Below are positions 1-6,372 of a stretch of DNA of 7,659 nucleotides, one piece after another. Within the stretch, counting starts at the first letter, position 1; the number at the start of each line of letters is the position of its first letter. Source of the stretch: Bacillota bacterium (GTDB lineage: Bacteria; Bacillota; Clostridia; Christensenellales; CAG-138); NCBI GenBank assembly GCA_023435855.1, contig JAEZLG010000139.1:1-7659 (forward strand), written 5' to 3'. A model generated the notes under the pieces. The model was not told where the DNA came from. It made no database searches and was given only the letters and a program-made list of their open reading frames with translations. The position numbers were made by a program, and so were the translations under genes.

Positions 1-365
1 GTCAATAACCTCTCCACCGCCTCATCCTCGCTCTTTGCAAAAAAGATGCAGTTTCCGTTGTTACTTTCCTTAACAAACGCGCGGAAAGGCTCGCTTTTAT
101 CTGTCAGCGCATCAAAATCTCCGTAAAATGCGGCTTTTACACCGTAGTTAATAAATTTTTGCAGTACATCTCCCGCAAGTCCCGTGCCAAGACGAAAGAA
201 GTCCTGGTGGACCTGCTCCTTAGAAAATGCAATCCTGTTCACATCCGCCTCATAGGAGGCGGTGGCAATAAGATCAAGAGCGCTTTGGACGTTTATAAGA
301 AGCGGCCCTTCGCTAAGTGCGACCGCCGCCTGTATGCCGTTTTTCTCTATGATTTTCCATTCCAT
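1..365 (-). CDS. DUF4180 domain protein (3' end cut by window edge)
   Basis: I read this frame directly from the minus strand. It starts at ATG 365-363 and stays open for 121 codons to the window edge with no stop seen. The protein begins MEWKIIEKNGIQAAV and contains VQSALDLIATASYE (about 26-39), NRIAFSKE (43-50), FFRLGTGLAGDVLQKFINY (56-74), a GDF (82-84) and ESNNGNCIFF (100-109). This order of motifs matches my recollection of the DUF4180 family, whose members are about 115-125 residues, so only a few residues should be missing. No signal peptide or membrane segment is visible, so it is probably cytosolic. The biochemical function of DUF4180 is not known to me. It starts only 4 bases after the glgA stop, so it is probably co-transcribed and translationally coupled to glgA. 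The nearest Shine-Dalgarno-like AAGGA lies rather far (14 bases) upstream, inside glgA. The family call is from memory of the motif pattern; the gene itself is secure. Confidence 0.82.
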   Translation of the reverse strand, partial: MEWKIIEKNGIQAAVALSEGPLLINVQSALDLIATASYEADVNRIAFSKEQVHQDFFRLGTGLAGDVLQKFINYGVKAAFYGDFDALTDKSEPFRAFVKESNNGNCIFFAKSEDEAVERLL

Positions 366-369
366 GGCG

Positions 370-1896
370 CTATTCTATATCCTTCGAGGCTGTTGGCTTT
401 TTGGTGCGCCCTACACGCGGCCCGTAAGCAGGTTTAGGCTCGAGAGCGGGGGCGGAAGTAGGATTAATGTTTTCATAAAGCTTCTGATAGCGCTTGGCTG
501 AAGAATCCCACGAGAAGTTTTTGCGCATGGCACGCACCATCATGCGCTCCCATGCCGCATGATCCTCCCGATAAAGCTTCGCTGCGCGCTCCACGCTAAA
601 GAGCATGTCATGGGCGTTGTAGTTGGCGAAGCTGAATCCCGTTCCCTCGTCCGTATACTTATTGTAGGGCTTTACGGTATCCTTGAGTCCGCCCGTTTCA
701 CGCACGATCGGTAGTGTACCGTAGCGCATGGCTATGAGCTGCGAAAGCCCGCAAGGCTCAAACTCAGAAGGCATTAAAAACATGTCAGCGCCTGCATAAA
801 TGCGCTTTGATAAAGCTTGGTCGAGCACGTAACGCGCACTTACCTTTCCGGGATAACGCCACGCTGCCCATGAAAAGAGCTGCTCATAGCGCGTCTCGCC
901 ACGGCCGAGCACGCAAAGCTGTACATTTTTTTCCATCATATCCGTAAGCACCCGCTCCACAAGGTCAATACCCTTTTGGCTCGCGAGCCGTGCGACGATA
1001 GCTACAATAGGCACGGAAAGATCGATGTCTAATTCCATCTCGCGCTGGAGCGCCGCCTTACACAGAAGCTTTCCGCTTAAATCCTTATAGCTAAACCCCG
1101 CTGCAAGTGAATCATCGCGCTCGGGATCGTATTCCTTTTTATCGATGCCGTTTAAAATCCCCGTAAGGACATTGCTGCGTGACCTCAATAGTCCTTCAAG
1201 TCCGTAGCCGTATGTTTCCGTTTGTATCTCTTCCGCGTAAGTGGGACTTACAGTGGTGACAGCATCTGCATATACGAGGCCTGCCTTCAAAAAGCTGATA
1301 CTGCCGTGGTACTCAAGTTTGTCGGAGGTGAAATTTTCGCTGCCCAAGCTTAAGAGTTCATCCACGAAATCCCAAGCAAACGTGCCTTGAAAGCAGAGGT
1401 TGTGGATGGTCATCGCCGTTTTTACCCCGCGGTAATCCGGGAGCATCATGTATTTAAGCTTCATGAGAGCCGGGCAAAGAGCCGTCTGCCAATCGTTTAC
1501 GTGTAAGACGTCGGGAAAAAAGCCGATATGAGGCATTGCTTCTAAGATAGCCTTAGAAAAGAAAGCAAATCGCTCCGCCTCGTCATTGTTAAAGCTTCCG
1601 TATATGTACGAGCGCCCGAAGTAATACTCATTATCGACGAAGTAAAACCGCACATTTTTATGTAGGAGCGTTTCAATACCGCAGTACTGGCTTCGCCACC
1701 CCAACGGCACGGTAAAATCGCAGACATGGGTCAGAGCAGACGTATACTCGTTGCCCATAACCGCGTATTTGGGCAATATCACGCGCACGTCGTGACCGAG
1801 CCTTATAAGTTCTTGCGGAAGCGCCCCGATCACGTCAGCTAGGCCGCCCGTTTTGACAAACGGAACGCATTCGGATGCCGCAAACAATATCTTCAT
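370..1896 (-). CDS. glgA: Glycogen synthase (ADP-glucose type, GT5)
   Basis: This 508-residue protein transfers glucose from ADP-glucose to the non-reducing end of an alpha-1,4-glucan in the cytosol. The N-terminal Rossmann domain opens MKILFAASECVPFVKTGGLA and carries the KTGGLADV nucleotide-sugar signature (15-22), HVNDWQT (132-138) and the TIHNLCFQG segment with His165. The C-terminal domain has ARLASQKG (302-309, Arg303 and Lys308 at the usual sugar-nucleotide contacts), PSEFEPCGL (376-384, Glu380 equivalent to the catalytic Glu377 of the E. coli enzyme) and ETGGLKDTV (400-408). All key residues are present, so it looks functional. E. coli GlgA has 477 residues; the extra length here is mainly a Pro/Ala/Lys-rich tail after about residue 477. 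The ATG overlaps the glgD stop as ATGA, with AAAGGG nine bases upstream. The stop is TAG. ADP-glucose as donor is inferred from the family and the adjacent glgC/glgD. Confidence 0.97.
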   Translation of the reverse strand: MKILFAASECVPFVKTGGLADVIGALPQELIRLGHDVRVILPKYAVMGNEYTSALTHVCDFTVPLGWRSQYCGIETLLHKNVRFYFVDNEYYFGRSYIYGSFNNDEAERFAFFSKAILEAMPHIGFFPDVLHVNDWQTALCPALMKLKYMMLPDYRGVKTAMTIHNLCFQGTFAWDFVDELLSLGSENFTSDKLEYHGSISFLKAGLVYADAVTTVSPTYAEEIQTETYGYGLEGLLRSRSNVLTGILNGIDKKEYDPERDDSLAAGFSYKDLSGKLLCKAALQREMELDIDLSVPIVAIVARLASQKGIDLVERVLTDMMEKNVQLCVLGRGETRYEQLFSWAAWRYPGKVSARYVLDQALSKRIYAGADMFLMPSEFEPCGLSQLIAMRYGTLPIVRETGGLKDTVKPYNKYTDEGTGFSFANYNAHDMLFSVERAAKLYREDHAAWERMMVRAMRKNFSWDSSAKRYQKLYENINPTSAPALEPKPAYGPRVGRTKKPTASKDIE

Positions 1897-3017
1897 ACGA
1901 TACTGCCCTTTCTGATGATGACGGGGAAGCTGTCGTAACCGAAAAGCCTTCTGCCTCGCCTAACGGTAACGCCCTTGTCGAACACCACATGGTCTAGCTC
2001 GCAGCCTTCCTGCACCTCGCAGCCCTGCATGATGATACAGTTATGAATTTTCGCACCTTCGGCGACCTGCACGCCGCGAAACAATACAGAGTTTTCCACT
2101 TCACCTTCGATGATGCAGCCATCCGCTACAAGGGAGTTCTTCACGTTAGCGGCGGAACCGTATACGGCAGGCACCTCATCCTTTATTTTGGTATAGATGG
2201 GATGTGCGCTGTTAAACAAATCGTCACGCACTTCCTGTTTTAATACCTCCATATTATGTGCAAAGTACGCACCTAATGAATTCATCCGCGCCACATGGCC
2301 TTCATAGACCCAACCGAACATCTTGAGCGTGCTGATCTTTTTCACGAGCACGTCGCGGGTAAAGTCGGTATTTGCATGCGCCGCCGCCTCTTCAATAAGA
2401 TACTCGAGAAGCGTTTTTTCCATGAGATACACGTCGCAGGAGCTGTAGGGCGTTTTGGGGTGGAAGGGATTGATCTCAAGATCGCTGACGCGGCCCAAGT
2501 CATCCATCGTAAGCCGTAAATCTTCGTAGCCCTCCGCTGAGGTGCTCTCGTCTTCGCGGCTGCACATGACGGTAATATCGGCACCCGTATCGATATGCCT
2601 TGCAATCATTTCGCTAAAGGTTGTATTAAACACGGTATGGCTGCCCGTGAGGATTACATAGCGTTGGGTGCTGCGGCGGACGTAACCCATCACCGAGCGA
2701 ATTGCGTCCACCGTGCCGCGGTAGATACCCGTGTTTTCGCGCGTGACAAACGGCGGCAGGATAAAAAGCCCGTCACGTTTGCGGTTAAGGTCCCATTCCT
2801 TACCCGGTCCCAGATGGTCCATAAGCGAGTGGTAGTTTTTTTGTGCGATTACACCTACATTGGTAACGCCTGAATTGACAAGGTTACTCAAAATAAAGTC
2901 GATGCAGCGATAACGGCCGGCAAAAGGTACAGCCCCGATGGAGCGCGAGTAGGTGAGCTCTCTCAAAAGCATGTTGGACTCGCCGGTATAAATCAAACCA
3001 AAAGCACTGTTCAGCAT
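1893..3017 (-). CDS. glgD: GlgD, non-catalytic ADP-glucose pyrophosphorylase subunit
   Basis: This 374-residue paralogue of GlgC pairs with it in Firmicutes to form a GlgC/GlgD heteromer that makes ADP-glucose; in characterised cases GlgD is regulatory rather than catalytic. The start MLNSAFGLIYTGESN has no GGxGxR nucleotide-binding loop. The GDH motif of GlgC is replaced by TGSHTVFN (124-131), which loses the catalytic Asp. Family signatures remain: VPFAGRYRCIDFILSN (30-45), YHSLMDHLG (62-70), KEWDLNRKRDGLFILPPF (73-90) and YRGTVDAI (99-106). From about residue 285 the protein enters a left-handed beta-helix with hexapeptide-like repeats (NSLVADGCIIEGEVENSVLF). Length is normal for the family. 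The ATG lies inside the end of glgC (7 bases shared), with AGGGGTGG just upstream. The TGA overlaps the glgA start. The gene looks intact although its partner glgC carries an early stop. Confidence 0.95.
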   Translation of the reverse strand: MLNSAFGLIYTGESNMLLRELTYSRSIGAVPFAGRYRCIDFILSNLVNSGVTNVGVIAQKNYHSLMDHLGPGKEWDLNRKRDGLFILPPFVTRENTGIYRGTVDAIRSVMGYVRRSTQRYVILTGSHTVFNTTFSEMIARHIDTGADITVMCSREDESTSAEGYEDLRLTMDDLGRVSDLEINPFHPKTPYSSCDVYLMEKTLLEYLIEEAAAHANTDFTRDVLVKKISTLKMFGWVYEGHVARMNSLGAYFAHNMEVLKQEVRDDLFNSAHPIYTKIKDEVPAVYGSAANVKNSLVADGCIIEGEVENSVLFRGVQVAEGAKIHNCIIMQGCEVQEGCELDHVVFDKGVTVRRGRRLFGYDSFPVIIRKGSIV

Positions 3018-4240
3018 CTTGGGCCACCCCTTTCGGCATCCGTATTCACAATCATACCTACGGGTATACGGCTGTTCGCGGGCAGGTTTGTGTCGCTTGC
3101 GATGAGCGTAATGTCCCCAGTGAGGGAGGTGTCGTAATTCTCGTCGGATGGGAGCTTTTGCGCGCCGATAAACGAGTTTTCACCGATGACCGCGTTTTCT
3201 CCAACGATTGTTTTAAATATGAGCGCGCCCTTTTTCACCACGGAGCCGGGCATGATAACAGAATCTGCGATGGTCGCCCCCTCTTCCACCGTAACGCCCG
3301 CAAACAGCACGCTTCGCGTAACCGAACCGTGCACCACGCAGCCCTCGGTAATCATGGCGTTTTTGATGCTCGCAGCGGGGCTTACATACTGCGGCGGCAT
3401 GATGGGGCTTTTAGAGTAAATGCGCCAATCCTTATCGTGAAGATCAAGCTTGGGTGGATTCTCCAACAGGTCCATGTTCGCCTCCCAAAGGCTTTGCACG
3501 GTTCCTACATCCTTCCAGTAACCGTCAAAGTCGTAAGCTTGCATCAATTTACCTTCAAAAATCATCTTTGGGATAATGTTTTTGCCAAAGTCGCTGTCGG
3601 AAGATGGATCGTGTGCATCAGCACACAAAAACTGCTTCAGTACCGCCCAGTTGAAGATGTAAATACCCATAGATGCCTTATCGCTTTTGGGGTGTTTGGG
3701 CTTTTCCTCAAACTCCGTGATGCGGTTAAATTCATCCGTATTCATAATGCCAAAGCGCGGCGCTTCCTCCATGGGCACGCGGAGCACCGCGATGGTGGCA
3801 TCGGCCGCTTTATCCACATGGTAACGAAGCATGCGTGAATAATCCATTTTGTAGATGTGATCGCCCGATATAATAAGCACATGCTCGGGATTATACCGCT
3901 CTATAAAAGCCAGGTTCTGGTAGATAGCATTTGCCGTACCCGAGTACCATTCACCGCGGTTGCCCGAAACATACGGCGGCAGCACATAAACGCCGCCGGT
4001 GCTACGGTCGAGATCCCATGGCTGCCCGATACCGAGATACGCGTTAAGCTCAAGCGGCTCATATTGTGTGAGAACGCCCACCGTATCGATATCGGAATTG
4101 ACGCAGTTCGAAAGCGGAAAATCGATGATGCGGTACTATCCTCCAAAAGGAACCGCAGGCTTCGCCATGCGGTTGGTGAGAACGCCCAAGCGGCTCCCCT
4201 GCCCGCCCGCGAGCAGCATCGCAACGATATGCTTTTTCAT
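3011..4240 (-). pseudogene. glgC: ADP-glucose pyrophosphorylase catalytic subunit, interrupted by in-frame TAG
   Basis: GlgC converts glucose-1-phosphate plus ATP to ADP-glucose plus PPi, the committed step of bacterial glycogen synthesis. The frame from ATG 4240 to TGA 3011 spans 409 codons before the stop, normal for the family. It has LLAGGQGSRLGVLTNR (9-24, nucleotide-binding loop), MAKPAVPFGG (25-34), then TAG at codon 35 (4138-4136), then YRIIDFPLSNCVNSD (36-50). Later motifs are intact: WDLDR (75-79), ISGDHIYKMDY (124-134, catalytic Asp127), FEEKP (177-181, glucose-1-phosphate Lys180), YWKDVGTVQSLWEANM (241-256) and a C-terminal beta-helix from about 290. Homologues usually have Lys, sometimes Gln, at position 35, so one base change explains the stop. 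The first usable start afterwards is GTG 4081 (Val54); it has no Shine-Dalgarno, and its product would lack the nucleotide loop and should be inactive. Upstream, glgB ends 28 bases away; a G-rich GGGGGT precedes the ATG. Sequencing error is a serious alternative. Confidence 0.88.
4136..4138 (-). other. In-frame amber codon at glgC position 35
   Basis: Reading leftward from 4150 the codons are CCT TTT GGA GGA TAG TAC CGC ATC ATC GAT, giving P-F-G-G-stop-Y-R-I-I-D. The frame does not shift and both flanks match the GlgC family, so this is a substitution and not an indel. CAG (Gln) or AAG (Lys) would each be one base away. GlgD in the same operon has Arg at the equivalent place (PFAGRYR). Confidence 0.95.
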
Positions 4241-4268
4241 GGAATACTACCCCCGTAAGTGCTATTCG

Positions 4269-6125
4269 CTATACGCGCGCGGCCCGCGTTACTTTGTAGA
4301 AAACCGCCTCGTAGGGCGACAGCATAATTTCGATAAAATGGGTTTGATCTGAATCGCGCTGTGTTTGGAGGTCCGTAATCTCGCGCAAGTCGACGCTCGA
4401 CATCACCTGTGTGAGCGTACTCGCCTCGGGTAGATAGATGCGGTAGCGCTCGTGCTTCACCGGTGTAAAATTAAACGCGCATAAAAGCTCGCCTCCGTGA
4501 GCGTCCATGCGCAAAAACGCGATAATGCTATGTATCGCATCATTCACCGACAGCCACAAAAAGCCCTCCCAGCTCTCGTCGAGTTCAAACAGCTCCGGTG
4601 TACGGCGGTAAAAGCGGTTCAGCTCACGCGTAAAAAGCTGCATATCAGAATGGCTGTCAAAATCGAGCAAAAGCCAATCGAGCGACTTTCTGAAATTCCA
4701 CTCGATGAACTGTGCAAATTCGCCTCCCATAAACAAAAGCTTTTTCCCGGGAACGGCGTATTGGTACATGTAAAGAAGCCTGAGTTGACGGAATTTATCA
4801 TCATAGGAGCCCGGCATACGGCCTATGAGCGAATACTTGCCGTGCACCACCTCGTCATGCGAAAGCGGCAGCACATGGCTTTCGTTGAACGCATACACCA
4901 TGGGGAATGTCAACAGATCGTGGTGGTAGCGACGATAGACGCTGTCGAGGCTCATATAGCTCAATGTGTCGTTCATCCAGCCCATGTTCCATTTAAAGTC
5001 GAAGCCCAGCCCCCCGTCTTTGGGTTTGCATGTGACATAGGGGAACGCCGTGCTTTCCTCAGCAATTAAAAGAGCACTTGGTGTTTCACGCTCCACTACC
5101 CGTGATAGCTGCTGCAAAAAGGCAATCGCGTCTAAGTTTTCGCGGCCTCCGTAAATGTTGGGCGTCCACTGCCCTGCTTTTTTTCCGTAATCGAGGTAGA
5201 GCATGCAGCTCACCGCATCTACACGAAGCGCGTCGATATGGAACTCTTTTAAGAAGAAGATAGCGTTGGAAATAAGGAAGCTTCTAACCTCGCTCCTATT
5301 ATAGTCAAAAAGAAGCGTACCCCATTGCGGCTGTTCGCTGCGCTTCGGATCGGGGCTTTCAAAAATCGGTGTGCCGTCAAAGGCCCTAAGCCCATGCTCG
5401 TCGCGTGGGAAATGCGCACCTACCCAATCGAGGATAACGCCAAGGCCCGCGCGGTGGCATTCATCCACAAAATGCATGAACTGCTGCGGCGTGCCGTAGC
5501 GGGAGGTGACGGAATAATACCCCGTGGTTTGATAACCCCAGCTGTCGTCAAGCGGGTACTCGCCCACGGGCATAATCTCAATGTGGGTGTATCCCATGTC
5601 TGAAGCGTAGCGCACGAGCTGTACGCTTAGGTCATCAAAATCCAAGCCCGCCTGGAACGACCCGAGATGCACCTCGTAAATACTCATGGGTTCAGTATGC
5701 ATGTCGCGGCTTTCGCGATGCTTCATATACCGCGCATCATTCCATTCGTAGCCGCTCATATCCCAGACAATGGAGGCTGTGTTCGGCCGCTTCTGGCTAA
5801 AAAACGCAAATGGATCTGCCTTATAGATAAGCCGCCCGTCGGCTGTCAAAATGGCGTATTTATACATGTCACCGATGTGGGCGATACCGATATGTGCTTC
5901 CCAAACGCCGGTCGTGCCGCAGGGGTGCATCACGTCCGCATATTCGTTCCAGCCGTTGAAGCTGCCTACCACGCTTACGCGTTGAGCATTTGGAGCCCAA
6001 ACTGCAAACCGAATTGTCTCATAGCCGTCAAGGATAACCCTATGGCACCCCAAACTGCGGTACGAGTAGCAGTTTTCTCCTTCGTTGAACAAATAAAGTT
6101 CCGTTTGATCCAAATACGCACCCAA
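4269..6125 (-). CDS. glgB: 1,4-alpha-glucan branching enzyme (GH13, CBM48)
   Basis: This 618-residue cytosolic enzyme cleaves alpha-1,4 chains and rejoins them as alpha-1,6 branches. A CBM48-like beta-domain spans about 35-115 (RFAVWAPNAQRVSVVGSFNGW at 39-59, ending in KADPFAFF). The GH13 barrel follows from about 145: YEVHLGSF (150-157), DWVGAHFPRDEHGL (233-246), LRVDAV with the nucleophile Asp303, IAEES with acid/base Glu356, and LPLSHDEVVHGK (419-430) with His423 and Asp424. The C-terminal beta-domain runs from about 520. There is no extra N-terminal module as in the 728-residue E. coli enzyme, matching the shorter Gram-positive forms. The start is TTG at 6125: an in-frame TGA lies at 6146-6144, no ATG or GTG lies between, and a GAGGTG ribosome site sits 8 bases upstream. 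It is the first gene of the operon. The stop is TAG. All catalytic residues are present. Confidence 0.96.
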   Translation of the reverse strand: MGAYLDQTELYLFNEGENCYSYRSLGCHRVILDGYETIRFAVWAPNAQRVSVVGSFNGWNEYADVMHPCGTTGVWEAHIGIAHIGDMYKYAILTADGRLIYKADPFAFFSQKRPNTASIVWDMSGYEWNDARYMKHRESRDMHTEPMSIYEVHLGSFQAGLDFDDLSVQLVRYASDMGYTHIEIMPVGEYPLDDSWGYQTTGYYSVTSRYGTPQQFMHFVDECHRAGLGVILDWVGAHFPRDEHGLRAFDGTPIFESPDPKRSEQPQWGTLLFDYNRSEVRSFLISNAIFFLKEFHIDALRVDAVSCMLYLDYGKKAGQWTPNIYGGRENLDAIAFLQQLSRVVERETPSALLIAEESTAFPYVTCKPKDGGLGFDFKWNMGWMNDTLSYMSLDSVYRRYHHDLLTFPMVYAFNESHVLPLSHDEVVHGKYSLIGRMPGSYDDKFRQLRLLYMYQYAVPGKKLLFMGGEFAQFIEWNFRKSLDWLLLDFDSHSDMQLFTRELNRFYRRTPELFELDESWEGFLWLSVNDAIHSIIAFLRMDAHGGELLCAFNFTPVKHERYRIYLPEASTLTQVMSSVDLREITDLQTQRDSDQTHFIEIMLSPYEAVFYKVTRAARV

Positions 6126-6133
6126 AGCGCCAG

Positions 6134-6139
6134 CACCTC
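6134..6139 (-). promoter_or_regulatory. Ribosome binding site that fixes the glgB TTG start
   Basis: On the minus strand GAGGTG occupies 6139-6134, 8 bases before TTG at 6125. The in-frame TGA at 6146-6144 rules out any start further upstream, so this site supports TTG initiation rather than a later in-frame codon. Confidence 0.7.
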
Positions 6140-6156
6140 GAAGTCAATTCTATCCT

Positions 6157-6193
6157 GTCGGGCGCCTTTTTCCGCTTCGCAGCAAAAAGCGAC
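6157..6193 (-). other. Imperfect hairpin in the glgB leader
   Basis: On the minus strand CTTTTT (6171-6166 on the opposite arm as AAAAAG) can pair across a loop: the arms GTCG/CGAC and CTTTTT/AAAAAG, plus an inner GC/GC pair, close around TGCGAA, with bulges. No U-run follows the stem, so it is not a standard intrinsic terminator. It lies between the candidate promoter and the ribosome site of glgB. Any role in regulation is inference. Confidence 0.35.
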
Positions 6194-6218
6194 CCCTGCA
6201 CACGGGCATATTCCGATA

Positions 6219-6232
6219 AGTATATTCTATCA
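6219..6232 (-). promoter_or_regulatory. Candidate -10 region for the glycogen operon
   Basis: The minus strand contains TGATAGAAT (6232-6224), an extended -10 type sequence, overlapping TATACT (6224-6219), which matches five of six positions of TATAAT. No good -35 lies at 16-18 bases from either. A start here would give a leader of about 80-90 bases carrying the hairpin. The location, upstream of the first gene of the operon, supports the call; the weak -35 limits it. Confidence 0.35.
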
Positions 6233-6292
6233 TCATTCTCGCAAATTATGGTAGTAAAAATTAGCCACATTGCGGTTTTCACAAAAAAATAG

Positions 6293-6321
6293 TATGCTCG
6301 ATGTCTAAGCATAGCATGCTA
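6293..6321. repeat. Cluster of AGCAT/ATGCT repeats, possible operator
   Basis: TATGCT at 6293-6298 is inverted relative to AGCATA at 6308-6313 with a 9-base spacer. A second AGCAT follows directly (6313-6317), and 6312-6321 is the perfect 10-base palindrome TAGCATGCTA. The cluster overlaps the candidate -10 of lplA, a position where a repressor could act. The repeats are seen directly; an operator role is inferred. Confidence 0.4.
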
Positions 6322-6325
6322 AAAT
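6317..6325 (+). promoter_or_regulatory. Candidate extended -10 for lplA
   Basis: TGCTAAAAT at 6317-6325 fits the extended -10 form TGnTATAAT with one mismatch. No convincing -35 lies at the normal distance, which extended -10 promoters can tolerate. A start near 6332 would give a leader of about 40 bases before the lplA ATG. A weaker alternative is TTGCGG (6270-6275) with TATGCT (6293-6298), spaced 17 bases. Confidence 0.4.
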
Positions 6326-6372
6326 GCACGCACTTTGCTTAACCACCTTGTATAGGAAAGGCGGCACGGGAA

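Noticed and set aside
3158..3838. A 226-codon open frame on the + strand opposite glgC
   Set aside because: It is antisense to clearly conserved GlgC sequence and its translation (rich in His and Arg) resembles no protein family. It is a shadow of codon bias in glgC.
4081..4240. glgC as a deliberately short protein starting at GTG 4081
   Set aside because: The 53 residues upstream of it are typical GlgC N-terminal sequence in the same frame, including the essential nucleotide loop, and GTG 4081 has no ribosome site.
370..6125. Genome-wide reassignment of TAG to Gln, suggested by the glgC amber
   Set aside because: glgB, glgA and the DUF1540 gene all end in TAG at family-appropriate ends, and reading through the glgB and glgA stops runs out of frame into the next gene. 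No second internal TAG occurs in a conserved gene here.
5667..6254. A 195-codon + strand frame opposite the glgB start and extending into the intergenic region
   Set aside because: Most of it is antisense to the conserved CBM48 domain of GlgB, with no recognisable motif or good ribosome site.
6268..6290. Possible catabolite-control (cre) site, minus strand TGTGAAAACCGCAATG
   Set aside because: It resembles the cre consensus but the CG core is displaced by one base, so it does not fit the required spacing.
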